Shown here: positions 1 to 10,842 of the stretch, piece after piece
How positions within the stretch are numbered: the first letter of the stretch is position 1
Layout: the number at the start of each line of letters is the position of its first letter
Origin: Actinomycetes bacterium
GTDB taxonomy: Bacteria; Actinomycetota; Actinomycetes; Mycobacteriales; Mycobacteriaceae
Length of the DNA stretch: 64,000 bases
Assembly: GCA_023415515.1 (NCBI GenBank)
Contig: JAEZKH010000318.1
Coordinates: 4,036 to 68,035, forward strand
Direction: 5' to 3'
Notes under the pieces: model-generated
Told to the model about the DNA's origin: nothing
The model's input: only the letters and a program-made list of their open reading frames with translations
Database searches by the model: none
Program-made: the position numbers and the translations under genes

Positions 1-1428
1 AACGCCGATCTGAAACCCGCGGAACCCGACGAGCGCAAATGGTCGACCTACAGCCTGTTCTCGCTGTGGATGAACGACGCGCACAACGCGGGCAACTACA
101 CTTTCGCGGCTGGTCTGTTCCTTCTCGGGCTCAGCCCGATCCAGGTGACGCTCGGCATCCTCGGTGGCGCGCTGATCATTTTCGCGGGTTGCTGCATGTC
201 CGGCTTCATGGGCCACGACACCGGAACACCCTATCCCGTCGTGTCTCGGATGTCGTGGGGCATCTGGGGCGCCAACTTCCCTGCGCTGGTGCGCGGCGCG
301 GTGGCGATCGCGTGGTACGGCATCCAGACCTACCTCGCCTCCATCGCCCTGAAAGTCCTTCTGCTGCATTTCTTCCCCGGTATGCAGGGGCTGGCCGAGA
401 CGCGGGTGCTGGGTCTCGACATCGTCGGATGGATTGCGTTCCTGCTGCTGTGGGCCATCCAAATGATGATCGTGGCCAAGGGGATGGAGGCCGTCAGACA
501 CTTCCAGGGGTGGGCGGGCCCGGCGATCTGGGTGGTGATGATCGCGCTTGCGGTGTGGATGCTTTCGCAGGCCGACTGGAACATCTCGTGGACCCGAGGC
601 GGCGGCGATGCGAATCTGTCGTCGGGCGAACAGGTCTATCAAACCATCGCGGCGGTGGGCCTCACCGTCGGCGTGCTGGCGACATTGATGCTCAACTTCT
701 CTGATTTCGCCCGGTTCGCACCGTCGCGGCGCGCCGTCGTCTTGGGCAACGCGTGGGGCCTTCCGTTCAACTGGACGGCGTTCGCGTTGACGTCGGTCGT
801 GGTGTCCGCCGCATCGGTCTCGGTGTACGGGGAGGCCGTTCTCGACCCGGCCGAACTTCTCGAGAAGGTCGACAGCGACATCATCATGCTTCTGGGCAGC
901 GCGGTTTTCGTCATCGCCACGATCGGCGTGAACATCGTCGCGAATTTCGTCTCTGCGGCCTACGATCTGTCCAACGTCAACCCGAAGCGGATCAGTTTCC
1001 GCAAGGGCGGCATCATCACGTCGATTCTCGCCCTCGTTTCGATGCCGTGGAACCTCTACAACAGCCCCGACGTCATCGCCTACTTCCTCGGCGGTCTCGG
1101 TGCACTGCTCGGCCCGTTCTTCGGAATCCTTGCGCTGGACTACTTCTGGTACCGCAAGGGCCGCTTCAGCATCACCGACATGTATCTGCCGACGCCGGAG
1201 TCACAGTACTACTACCGAAAGGGACTCAACCCCAACGCGGTCAAGGCGTTCGTGCCGTCGGCTGTCATCGCGCTGGTTCTGGCGCTGGTGCCGACGTTCG
1301 GCAAGGTCGCGCCGTTCGGGTGGTTCATCGGCGCGGCGCTCGGCGCCGTTGCCTACTACCTCGTCACCCGCGGCCGCCCGCTGGCCGAAGCGCCGGGCGA
1401 CGCCCCTGAGCGGTTGCAGGAAGCCTGA
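1..1428 (+). CDS. NCS1-family permease, 5' end missing (purine/allantoin-type)
   Basis: The reading frame is open from base 1 and codes for 475 visible residues, so the true start lies to the left of the window. The first residues (N-A-D-L...W-S-T-Y-S-L-F) align with residues about 23-41 of the second permease at 4962, so only some 20 residues are missing. About 12 hydrophobic segments are visible, with NCS1 landmarks such as GNYTFAAGL, W-Y-G-I-Q-T and N-F-S-D-F-A-R-F. NCS1 proteins are proton or sodium symporters for nucleobases, allantoin, hydantoins or thiamine. The stop lies 4 bp before the hydroxypyruvate isomerase start, so the genes are probably co-transcribed. The neighbours suggest uptake of a purine-derived ureide or nucleobase. 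The exact substrate cannot be read from sequence. Confidence 0.9.
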   Translation, partial: NADLKPAEPDERKWSTYSLFSLWMNDAHNAGNYTFAAGLFLLGLSPIQVTLGILGGALIIFAGCCMSGFMGHDTGTPYPVVSRMSWGIWGANFPALVRGAVAIAWYGIQTYLASIALKVLLLHFFPGMQGLAETRVLGLDIVGWIAFLLLWAIQMMIVAKGMEAVRHFQGWAGPAIWVVMIALAVWMLSQADWNISWTRGGGDANLSSGEQVYQTIAAVGLTVGVLATLMLNFSDFARFAPSRRAVVLGNAWGLPFNWTAFALTSVVVSAASVSVYGEAVLDPAELLEKVDSDIIMLLGSAVFVIATIGVNIVANFVSAAYDLSNVNPKRISFRKGGIITSILALVSMPWNLYNSPDVIAYFLGGLGALLGPFFGILALDYFWYRKGRFSITDMYLPTPESQYYYRKGLNPNAVKAFVPSAVIALVLALVPTFGKVAPFGWFIGAALGAVAYYLVTRGRPLAEAPGDAPERLQEA

Positions 1429-1432
1429 TTTC

Positions 1433-2224
1433 ATGAACCACCCACTTCCGTACGAGGTCAACTGCTCGATCCTGTTCACCGAACTGCCGCTGCTGAAGCG
1501 GCCCGAGGCGGCCAAGCGCGCGGGCTTCGGCGGCGTCGAGTTCTGGTGGCCGTTCGAGGCGGCGGTGCCCGCCGACAAGGACGTCGATGCGTTCACCGCC
1601 GCGATCGAGAACGCAGGCGTGCAACTGGTGGGGCTGAACTTCTTCGCAGGCGACATGGCGGGCGGTGACCGCGGTCTCGTGTCGTGGCCCGCCCGCTGCG
1701 CGGAGTTCCGGGACAACATCGACGTCACCGTCGGCATCGGCGAACGGTTGGGCTGCAAGGCATTCAACGCGCTGTACGGCAACCGCGTCGACGGTGAAGC
1801 AAGGCAGGACCAGGACGACCTCGGCGCCGAGAACCTGGCGCTGGCAGCAAAGGCGGCCGCGCGCATCGGCGGGACGGTGCTTGTCGAGCCAGTCAGCGGT
1901 GCGCCCGCCTACCCGCTGCTGACCGCCGCGGATGCGCTCGCGGTGATCGATCGCGCCGGCGAACCGAACATCGCGCTGCTCGCCGACCTCTACCACCTCG
2001 CCGTCAACGGCGACGACGTGGACGAGGTCATCGCCGACCACGCCGGTCGGATCGGGCACGTGCAGATCGCCGACGCGCCGGGGCGCCACGAGCCAGGCAC
2101 CGGCGAGCTTCCGCTGCTCGCACAGCTCACCGGTCTCCGCGACGCGGGATACGACGGGTGGGTCGGCCTCGAATACAAACCGTCCGCCGCCTCCGCCGAC
2201 AGCTTCGGCTGGATCACAAGCTAG
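1433..2224 (+). CDS. hyi: Hydroxypyruvate isomerase (TIM-barrel)
   Basis: 263 residues, close to the usual 258-260 of bacterial Hyi. This xylose-isomerase-like barrel interconverts hydroxypyruvate and tartronate semialdehyde. Visible motifs include FFAGDMAGG near residue 71, VEPVSG with E152, ADLYHL near 184, and GLEYKP with E247; the two glutamates match the metal and catalytic pair of the family. The start is the ATG 4 bp after the permease stop; an upstream extension in the same frame would run through the permease gene and reads as a shadow. glxR and gcl follow directly, giving the classical glyoxylate-to-glycerate trio. The name rests on fold, length and context, since close relatives include other sugar isomerases. 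Confidence 0.88.
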   Translation: MNHPLPYEVNCSILFTELPLLKRPEAAKRAGFGGVEFWWPFEAAVPADKDVDAFTAAIENAGVQLVGLNFFAGDMAGGDRGLVSWPARCAEFRDNIDVTVGIGERLGCKAFNALYGNRVDGEARQDQDDLGAENLALAAKAAARIGGTVLVEPVSGAPAYPLLTAADALAVIDRAGEPNIALLADLYHLAVNGDDVDEVIADHAGRIGHVQIADAPGRHEPGTGELPLLAQLTGLRDAGYDGWVGLEYKPSAASADSFGWITS

Positions 2225-2236
2225 GGAGCAGTCCAC

Positions 2237-3117
2237 ATGACGAACATCGCCTTCATCGGCCTCGGCATCATGGGCAGCCCGATGGCTGTCCACCTCGCCG
2301 AGGCCGGTCACGAGGTCGTCGGCTACAACCGCACACCCGAGAAGTCAGATCCGCTGGTCGCGGCGGGCGGACGCGCGGCGGAATCCATCGCCGACGCCGT
2401 CAGAGACGCCGACGTGGTATGCGTGATGGTTCCCGACTCGCCCGACGTCGTCGATGTGCTCGCCGGTGAGGGCGGGGTGTTCGACAGCGCGAAGTCAGGC
2501 ACCCTGATCATCGACTTCTCCAGCATTCGCCCCGACGTCACAACCGATCTGGCCGAGCAGGCTGCCGCCAAGGACATGAGGTTGGTCGACGCACCCGTCT
2601 CCGGCGGCGAGGCGGGTGCGAAGAACGCTGCGCTGTCGATCATGGTCGGCGGCGAAACCGCCGATTTCGAAGCCGCTCGGCCCATCCTGGAAACGGTGGG
2701 AAAAACGATCGTTCACGTCGGTCCGAGCGGCGCGGGCCAGACCGTCAAGGCCGCCAACCAGCTCATCGTCGCCGCGAACATCCAGGCGCTGGCCGAAGCA
2801 GTCGTCTTCCTCGAGGCGTACGGCGTCGACACCGCCGCCGCTCTCGAGGTGCTCGGTGGCGGGCTGGCCGGCTCCAAGGTGCTCGACCAGAAGAAGCAGA
2901 ACATGCTCGACCGGTCGTTCGACCCGGGATTCCGAATCGCGCTGCACCACAAGGATCTCGGCATCCTCACTGCGGCCGCCAGGGAGGCGGGCGTCGTGGT
3001 GCCGCTCGGTGGCCTGGTCGCCCAGTTGATGGCCAGCGCGCTGGCCAACGGCGACGGCGGCCTCGACCACTCCGCGATGTTGCGCGGCGTCGAGCGGCTG
3101 AGCGGAAGGACTCGTTC

Positions 3118-3121
<4 letters not shown>
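2237..3121 (+). CDS. glxR: 2-hydroxy-3-oxopropionate (tartronate semialdehyde) reductase
   Basis: 294 residues, the normal length of the beta-hydroxyacid dehydrogenase family. The enzyme reduces tartronate semialdehyde to D-glycerate with NAD(P)H. The N-terminal Rossmann motif GLGIMGSP (residues 8-15), the substrate loop [11 protein letters not shown] (118-128) and the catalytic lysine K171 in VKAANQ are all present. A GGGAG-like ribosome site lies 12 nt into the gap after hyi. The stop overlaps the gcl start by 4 bp (ATGA), so the two are translationally coupled. It is the last step of the glyoxylate carboligase route. Other beta-hydroxyacid dehydrogenases share the fold, but the gcl and hyi neighbours make this assignment strong. 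Confidence 0.92.
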
Positions 3122-4896
<1,775 letters not shown>

Positions 4897-4961
4897 CGAC
4901 CGCACCGGCGGTTGTCGGGAGAAGGTAGACCCGATCGCATCCGAGGACGAAGGTAGGAGCC

Positions 4962-6437
4962 ATGAGCGACACCACCATCGACAGGCCTGACGATTTCGAG
5001 CCGAGCGAACGTCTGTACAACGCCGACCTCGCGCCGGCCACGGAACGGAACTGGGGCACCTACAGCCTGTTCGCCATGTGGATGTCCGACGTGCACAGCA
5101 TCGGCGGCTACACGTTCGCCGCGGGGCTGTTCTTCACCGGGCTCGTCGGCTGGCAGGTGTTCGTCGCGTTGGTGTTGGGCATCACCGTCGTGTTCTTCCT
5201 GATGAACCTCACCGGTTTCGCGGGCCAGGCCACCGGCGTGCCGTATCCGGTGATCGCGCGCATCTCCTTCGGTGTGTTCGGAGCCAACCTGGCGGCGCTG
5301 ATCCGGGCGGTGATCGCCATCGCCTGGTACGGCATCCAGACCTGGCTTGCCTCCCAGGCGGTCGTCGTGCTCGCGGTCGCCGCGTGGCCCGCCGTCGCCG
5401 ACCACCGCGGTGCGACATTCCTGGGCCTCGACATGCTCGGCTGGGCGGCCTTCCTGGTGTTGTGGGTGCTGCAGCTGCTGGTCATCCGGCGCGGTATGGA
5501 GACCGTGCGGCGGTTCCAGGACTGGGCGGGCCCGGCCATCTGGGTGGTGATGTTCGTGCTGGCGATCTGGATCGTCGTCGAGGCCGGGTCGGACTTCTCG
5601 CTGAACCTCACCGATGACCAGAAGTCGGGCGGCGCGGCGGTGCACGCCTTCTTCGTCGCGATCGCGCTCACGATCACCTACTTCTCGACGCTGCTGCTGA
5701 ACTTCTGCGACTTCTCCAGATTCGCGCCGAACCGGGCGACCGTCGTCCGCGGCAACTTCTGGGGTCTGCCCGTCAACTTCATGGCGTTCGCCATCGTCAC
5801 CGTGGCCGTCACCGCGGGCAGCATCGCGGTGTTCGGTGAGGCGATCACCGATCCCGTCGAGATCGTCGCGAGAATCGACAACATCTGGGTGACGATCATC
5901 GGGGCCGTCACCTTCGTCATCGCCACGATCGGCATCAACGTCGTCGCCAATTTCGTGTCGGCCTCCTACGACCTCGCCAACGTCGCGCCCAAGTACATCG
6001 ACTTCCGGCGCGGCGGTTTGATCAGCGCGATCGTGGCCGTGGTGATCACCCCGTGGCACCTCTACAGCAGCCCGGCGGCGATCTTCTACTTCCTCGGCGG
6101 GCTCGGCGCGCTGCTCGGGCCCATCTTCGGTGTCATCTTCACCGACTATTTCCTCCTGCGCCGGCAACGCGTCTCGGTCGACGAGCTGTACCTCGACGAC
6201 CCGCGCAGCCGCTACTTCTACAAGCGCGGCTGGAACCCGAAGGCGTTGATCGCAGGCACCGTCGCGGCGGCGTTCTCGCTGTTCCTCGCGCTCTTCAAAC
6301 CCTGGCAGGATTGGGCGCCGTTCTCCTGGTTCGTCGGCGTGGTCATCGCGGCGGTGTTGTACTACGCGATCTCCGCGCGGGACTTCGCCCAGCCCGAACT
6401 GGCCTCGACGACGCGCGCCGAGGAGGAACAGCCATGA
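4962..6437 (+). CDS. NCS1-family permease (candidate allantoin permease)
   Basis: 491 residues with about 12 membrane segments and the NCS1 landmarks ARISFGVFGAN, W-Y-G-I-Q-T-W and NFCDFSRFAPN. It is a paralogue of the truncated permease at base 1. AGGAG lies just upstream of the ATG. The stop overlaps the allantoinase start by 4 bp (ATGA), so carrier and enzyme are coupled, which argues for allantoin as substrate (PucI/AllW/AllP type). The two permeases flank the glyoxylate genes, so they may serve different substrates, for example allantoin and a nucleobase. Family certain, substrate inferred. Confidence 0.88.
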   Translation: MSDTTIDRPDDFEPSERLYNADLAPATERNWGTYSLFAMWMSDVHSIGGYTFAAGLFFTGLVGWQVFVALVLGITVVFFLMNLTGFAGQATGVPYPVIARISFGVFGANLAALIRAVIAIAWYGIQTWLASQAVVVLAVAAWPAVADHRGATFLGLDMLGWAAFLVLWVLQLLVIRRGMETVRRFQDWAGPAIWVVMFVLAIWIVVEAGSDFSLNLTDDQKSGGAAVHAFFVAIALTITYFSTLLLNFCDFSRFAPNRATVVRGNFWGLPVNFMAFAIVTVAVTAGSIAVFGEAITDPVEIVARIDNIWVTIIGAVTFVIATIGINVVANFVSASYDLANVAPKYIDFRRGGLISAIVAVVITPWHLYSSPAAIFYFLGGLGALLGPIFGVIFTDYFLLRRQRVSVDELYLDDPRSRYFYKRGWNPKALIAGTVAAAFSLFLALFKPWQDWAPFSWFVGVVIAAVLYYAISARDFAQPELASTTRAEEEQP

Positions 6438-7774
6438 CCGAACTCGACCTGGTGATCCGCGCGCCGCGCGTGGTGAGCACGGCGGGCGAGGTGAGCCGAA
6501 TCGTCGGCGTCAAGGACGGCACGGTCGTCGCCATCGAGCCGCTCGAGTCGGATCTGACCGCCCCGCACGTGATCGAGTTGGGGTTCGACGAGGCATTGCT
6601 GCCCGGCGTGATCGACTCGCACGTGCACGTCAACGATCCGGGCCGCACCGAATGGGAGGGCTTCGCCAGCGCGACGAGGGCGGCCGCCGCGGGCGGCGTC
6701 ACGACGCTGATCGACATGCCGCTCAACAGCATTCCGCCGACCGTGGACGTCGCGGCGCTCGAGGTGAAACGCAAGACCGCGCAGACGCAGGCCTTCATCG
6801 ACGTAGGGTTCTGGGGCGGCGCCGTCCCAGGAAACGTGGCAGACCTGCGACCGTTGTACGACGCGGGCGTCTTCGGTTTCAAGTGCTTCCTGTTGCACTC
6901 CGGTGTCGACGAGTTCCCGCCGGTCGACCCGGGACAGCTCGAGGCGGCGATGCGCGAGATCGCGTCATTCGACGGGCTTCTGATCGTGCATGCCGAGGAC
7001 ACCCACGCAATCGAAAGGGCACCGACGGCGCATGGAGAGACGTACTCGAACTTCCTGTCGTCGCGGCCGAGGGGTGCGGAGAACCTCGCCATCGCGCAGC
7101 TGATCGAGCTGGCCCGGTGGACCGGGTGCCGGGTGCACATCCTGCACGTCTCCAGCTCGGATGCGCTACCGATGATCGCTTCGGCGCGGCGCGACGGGAT
7201 CGCGATCACGGCGGAGACGTGTCCGCACTACCTGACGTTCACCGCTGAGGAGATCCCAGACGGCGCAACGCAATACAAGTGTTGCCCGCCGATAAGGGAG
7301 GGCGGCAACCGGGAACTGCTGTGGCAGGGGCTGCGCGACGGTGTCATCGACATGGTCGTCACCGACCACTCGCCATCCACCATCGAGTTGAAGTGCCTCG
7401 ACATCGGCGACTTCGGTGTCGCATGGGGTGGTATCTCGTCGCTGCAGATCGGTCTTTCAGCGGTGTGGACGCAGGCGCGTCAGCGTGGTTTCGATCTGGT
7501 CGACGTCTGCCGCTGGATGTGTCAGGCTCCCGCCAAGCAGACCGGTCTTCGTCGCAAGGGCCGCATCGACATCGGATACGACGCCGACTTCTGTGTGTTC
7601 GCACCCGACGACGCATTCGTCGTCGACGCCCACCGGCTACACCACAAGAACGCGATCACCCCGTATGACGGGCGCCCACTGGCCGGTCGGGTGCGCAGTA
7701 CATGGTTGCGGGGCGAAAGGATCGACATCGACGACAAACCGCAGGGCCGATTGCTGACGAGGGGGGCGGCATGA
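6434..7774 (+). CDS. allB: Allantoinase
   Basis: 446 residues, typical of bacterial AllB (about 450). It opens the hydantoin ring of allantoin to allantoate. As a cyclic amidohydrolase it shows the H-x-H pair (H63, H65 in DSHVHVNDPG), K150 in GFKCFL as the probable carbamylated metal-bridging lysine, then VHAEDTH, TAETCPHYLTF and a final DHSPS aspartate. The ATG overlaps the permease stop and the gene overlaps allE by 4 bp, so permease, allB and allE form one coupled unit. A dihydropyrimidinase or hydantoinase is the alternative, but allE directly behind it makes allantoinase by far the best call. Confidence 0.93.
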   Translation: MTELDLVIRAPRVVSTAGEVSRIVGVKDGTVVAIEPLESDLTAPHVIELGFDEALLPGVIDSHVHVNDPGRTEWEGFASATRAAAAGGVTTLIDMPLNSIPPTVDVAALEVKRKTAQTQAFIDVGFWGGAVPGNVADLRPLYDAGVFGFKCFLLHSGVDEFPPVDPGQLEAAMREIASFDGLLIVHAEDTHAIERAPTAHGETYSNFLSSRPRGAENLAIAQLIELARWTGCRVHILHVSSSDALPMIASARRDGIAITAETCPHYLTFTAEEIPDGATQYKCCPPIREGGNRELLWQGLRDGVIDMVVTDHSPSTIELKCLDIGDFGVAWGGISSLQIGLSAVWTQARQRGFDLVDVCRWMCQAPAKQTGLRRKGRIDIGYDADFCVFAPDDAFVVDAHRLHHKNAITPYDGRPLAGRVRSTWLRGERIDIDDKPQGRLLTRGAA

Positions 7775-8610
7775 GCGACAAGGCGCCGCGTTATTACGCA
7801 CCGACCGGTGGACACCCGCCGCAGACCGACCTGACCACCGACCGCGCGGTGTTCACCGAGGCGTATGCCGTGCTGCCACGCGGCACCATGCGCGACATCG
7901 TCACCAGTTATCTGCCGTTCTGGGACGGGACGCGGCTGTGGGTGATTGCGCGTCCGCTATCGGGTTTCGCCGAGACGTTCTCGCAGTACATCGTCGAGGT
8001 GTCACCCGGCGGCGGCAGCGACCGGCCGGAACTCGATCCCGCTGCCGAGGGCGTGCTGTTCGTCGTCGAGGGCGGTTTCACGCTCGTCATCGGCGCAGAC
8101 AAGCACGACCTCACCCCGGGCGGGTACGCGTTCCTGCCGCCCGGCTGCGACTGGACGCTGCGCAACAACACCGCCGAGGTGGCACGCTTCCACTGGATCC
8201 GCAAGGCATACGAGCGGGTCGAGGGCATCGACGTGCCCGAGGCGTTCGTGACCAACGAAGTCGAAGTCGACGGCATCGAAATGCCGGGGACGCAGGGGCG
8301 TTGGAGTACGCAGCGCTTCACCGACCCAGCCGATGTCCGGCACGACATGCACGTCAACATCGTCAACTTCGAGCCCGGCGGCGCAATCCCGTTTCCCGAG
8401 ACCCACGTCATGGAGCACGGCCTCTACGTGCTCGAGGGCAAGGCGGTGTATCTGCTCAACAAGGACTGGGTCGAGGTGCAGGAGGGCGACTTCATGTGGC
8501 TGCGCGCCTTCTGCCCGCAGGCCTGCTATGCCGGCGGCCCCGGGCGGTTCAGGTATCTGCTCTACAAGGACGTCAACCGGCACGCCAAGCTCAGCAGGCA
8601 GTTCGTCTGA
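7771..8610 (+). CDS. allE: (S)-ureidoglycine aminohydrolase (bicupin)
   Basis: 279 residues with two cupin domains, roughly 45-140 and 175-265, as in AllE/YlbA (about 260). The Mn enzyme converts S-ureidoglycine to S-ureidoglycolate and ammonia, two steps after allantoinase. Landmarks are LPPGCDWTLRN in the first cupin, and FEPGGAIPFPETHVMEHG and YLLNKDWVEVQEGDF in the second. The start overlaps allB by 4 bp. The intervening enzyme, allantoate amidohydrolase (AllC), and a ureidoglycolate lyase or dehydrogenase are not in this window. They may lie to the left. Confidence 0.9.
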   Translation: MSDKAPRYYAPTGGHPPQTDLTTDRAVFTEAYAVLPRGTMRDIVTSYLPFWDGTRLWVIARPLSGFAETFSQYIVEVSPGGGSDRPELDPAAEGVLFVVEGGFTLVIGADKHDLTPGGYAFLPPGCDWTLRNNTAEVARFHWIRKAYERVEGIDVPEAFVTNEVEVDGIEMPGTQGRWSTQRFTDPADVRHDMHVNIVNFEPGGAIPFPETHVMEHGLYVLEGKAVYLLNKDWVEVQEGDFMWLRAFCPQACYAGGPGRFRYLLYKDVNRHAKLSRQFV

Positions 8611-8644
8611 TGGCGACGGCAGTCGAGTAGCCCACTACGCTAGG

Positions 8645-8658
8645 CCGTCGCGCGACGG
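8645..8658. repeat. 14-bp perfect palindrome between allE and the cyclase gene
   Basis: CCGTCGCGCGACGG equals its own reverse complement and sits 34 bp after the allE stop and 18 bp before the cyclase ATG. It could be an operator or a weak hairpin. No U-tract follows, so it is not a canonical terminator. CG-rich palindromes also arise by chance in this base composition. Confidence 0.3.
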
Positions 8659-8676
8659 GCGGACACACTCGTACGC

Positions 8677-10260
8677 ATGCCCGCAGCGACTGCACGCGCG
8701 ACGCCGGCTGGATCGGAGTCGGCGCCCGTCACCTCGTCCGCCCAGGCACCCGACGATCCGCTGCGACACGTCACGTTCAGGCGCTGGGTCCGCGGTGCCG
8801 TACTGGTCAGCATGTCCGGAGGCGCGTTGGTGTTCGTCCTGCTGTCCTTCGCCGCGCCCATTCTGCTCAGCCCGGCCGCGACGAGCAGGCTGCTGATGCG
8901 GGGCGGAACGGCGCTGGCGATCTTCGCCGTCGTCGTCGTGCCGGTTCTGATCCGTGTCCGCAGAAACCGTTACGCCACGAGCACGGCCTGGCTCCGGCAA
9001 CACCGCCGACCGACCGACCGGGAACGGCGGATGGCTCTCGGAGCGCCCGCGGAGGCAGTGCGGGTCTCGACCGTGACTTGGCTGCTCGGCGCGGTGGTCT
9101 TCGCGATGTTGGGTGCGACCGAGTCACTGGTTGCCGCGGCGTACATCTTCAGCGCGGTGATCTTGGGCGGTATCACCACGACCGCAGTGTGGTACCTGAT
9201 CGCCGAACGGATCATGCGTCCGGTGTCGGCTCGCGCGCTCGACGGCGCCCCCGCCGGTCACCGCTACGGCCCCAGTATCCAACTCAAACTGGCGATGGCG
9301 TGGACGCTGGCGACGGGTGTACCTCTGCTCGGCGTCGCGACGCTTGCGGTGGGCTACCTGTCAGACGTCGGATTCCAGCCCTACCGGACGCTGGCAGTGA
9401 TCCTCGGTCTTGTCGTTGTCGCGCTCGTGGTCGGCATGTTCACTCTCTTCGTAGCGGCCAGGTCGATCACCGAGCGGGTCAGGGAACTGCGCCGCGCGCT
9501 GTCTCGGGTTCAGGCGGGTGACTTCTCCACGCGGGTCCTCGTCGACGACGCAAGCGAGATCGGGCGCCTGCAGGTGGGTTTCAATGCGATGGCGGCGGGT
9601 TTGGCCGAACGGGAGCGGATCCGAGAGACCTTCGGAACCTACGTCGACCGCGATGTGGCCGAGCACATCCTCCGGGGTGCGGCCGTGCAGGCCGACGAGG
9701 TGGAGGTGACATTGATGTTCGTCGACATCCGCAGCTTCACCACCTTCGCAGAACGGGTCCGTCCGATCGACGTGGTGGCCGCCCTCAACCGGCTCTTCGA
9801 ACGGATCGTGCCGTTGGTTCACCGGCATGGCGGGCACGTCGACAAATACGCCGGCGACGGACTCTTCGCGGTCTTCGGAGCCCCGCGGCGCCAGGCCGAC
9901 CACGCAGATCGGGCATTGAAGGCCGCGCTGGAGATCTCCGAGGCGGTCTCCGACGAGTTCGGGACTGCGCTGTCGGTGGGGATCGGGCTGAACTCGGGGA
10001 CGGTGGTGGCAGGCAATATCGGTGGGGCGGGTCGACTGGAGTTCTCGGTCATCGGCGACGCGGTCAACATCGCCTCGCGTGTCGAGTCGGCGACACGTCA
10101 GACCGGCGATCAGATCCTGTTGACAGCTCAGACCCGTGCGCTGCTGGGCGAAGACCACGGCGATTTCGTTTCGCGCCCCGGACTGACCCTCAAAGGCAAG
10201 GCGGCACCCGTGCAGATCTATTCACCGCTGTCGCGAAGCTGCTGCGGCCTCGACGTCTGA
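8677..10260 (+). CDS. Class III adenylate/guanylate cyclase, six-TM with HAMP
   Basis: 527 residues. About six membrane segments (near 39-65, 77-95, 133-152, 155-175, 207-228, 239-261) lead into a HAMP linker (262-315, with RVQAGDFSTRV) and a class III catalytic domain (about 340-505). Metal-binding aspartates are visible as D350 in MFVDIRSF and D394 in YAGDGLFAVFG; V-I-G-D-A-V-N-I-A-S-R follows. It should make cAMP (less likely cGMP) at the inner membrane, like the six-TM HAMP cyclases of M. tuberculosis. It is monocistronic, and its 3' end overlaps soxG tail-to-tail by 39 bp. The sensed signal is unknown. The second cyclase at 45739 has the same architecture. Confidence 0.9.
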   Translation: MPAATARATPAGSESAPVTSSAQAPDDPLRHVTFRRWVRGAVLVSMSGGALVFVLLSFAAPILLSPAATSRLLMRGGTALAIFAVVVVPVLIRVRRNRYATSTAWLRQHRRPTDRERRMALGAPAEAVRVSTVTWLLGAVVFAMLGATESLVAAAYIFSAVILGGITTTAVWYLIAERIMRPVSARALDGAPAGHRYGPSIQLKLAMAWTLATGVPLLGVATLAVGYLSDVGFQPYRTLAVILGLVVVALVVGMFTLFVAARSITERVRELRRALSRVQAGDFSTRVLVDDASEIGRLQVGFNAMAAGLAERERIRETFGTYVDRDVAEHILRGAAVQADEVEVTLMFVDIRSFTTFAERVRPIDVVAALNRLFERIVPLVHRHGGHVDKYAGDGLFAVFGAPRRQADHADRALKAALEISEAVSDEFGTALSVGIGLNSGTVVAGNIGGAGRLEFSVIGDAVNIASRVESATRQTGDQILLTAQTRALLGEDHGDFVSRPGLTLKGKAAPVQIYSPLSRSCCGLDV

Positions 10261-10842
10261 GCCGAACTCGATTGTCGCATCGATGAGCCAGTCGGCAAGG
10301 TAGCGCGCAAACGACGACCGCACGATGATGCGAAAGTCGGATCCGTTGTCGCTCAACGGCATCAGCACCACACCGGCGTGGCCGAGGGTAGTCTGCACGG
10401 CGGCACCCGCTGCGAATACCGCCGGATGCAGGTCCAGCGAGCAGCCCTTGGCGAGAACGTCGCGCGCGTGCGCGCCGCTCAGGCGTAGCGTCGTACGCTG
10501 GGCCGAGACGTCGACCGCCGCGCCGCCGTGCTCGGACACCGCGTCGCGCAGTGCAGCCTCGACGTCCTCCCCGTTGCCGCGCACGGAGGTGATCAGCCAT
10601 TCCTGCGGGCCGAGCCAGATGACCGCGCCGTCGGGTACCGCCACGACGGTCGACGCCGCCGTCGGCAGCGCGTCGACGCCGAGGACGTCGGCGGCCGCCC
10701 TGCCGCCGGACCCGGCCGGATCGACCCATAGATCGCCCATCGAGACGAACGGCTCGTCGATGACGAACGCCGTCGTCGGCATGCTCGCGAAGCGGGACTC
10801 GTAGCCCTGCAACGGGCTACGGCGGACAAGGCTGTCAGCCAT
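10222..10842 (-). CDS. soxG: Sarcosine oxidase, gamma subunit
   Basis: 206 residues, the size of SoxG, with its GcvT-like fold: RRSPLQGYESRFA at the start, LGPQEWLI near the middle, and VDVSAQRTTLRLSG with an ARDVLAKGCSLDL helix. It is the last gene of soxBDAG and packs against SoxA in the heterotetrameric enzyme that demethylates sarcosine to glycine with tetrahydrofolate and releases hydrogen peroxide. The ATG overlaps the soxA stop by 8 bp. The 3' end overlaps the convergent cyclase gene by 39 bp. Sequence divergence is high in this subunit, so the name leans on position as well as motifs. Confidence 0.88.
   Translation of the reverse strand: MADSLVRRSPLQGYESRFASMPTTAFVIDEPFVSMGDLWVDPAGSGGRAAADVLGVDALPTAASTVVAVPDGAVIWLGPQEWLITSVRGNGEDVEAALRDAVSEHGGAAVDVSAQRTTLRLSGAHARDVLAKGCSLDLHPAVFAAGAAVQTTLGHAGVVLMPLSDNGSDFRIIVRSSFARYLADWLIDATIEFGSDVEAAAASRQR

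Noticed and set aside
8645..8658. Palindrome considered as an intrinsic terminator for allE
   Set aside because: No loop and no T-rich tract follow, and the next promoter must lie almost on top of it. It is kept only as a repeat.
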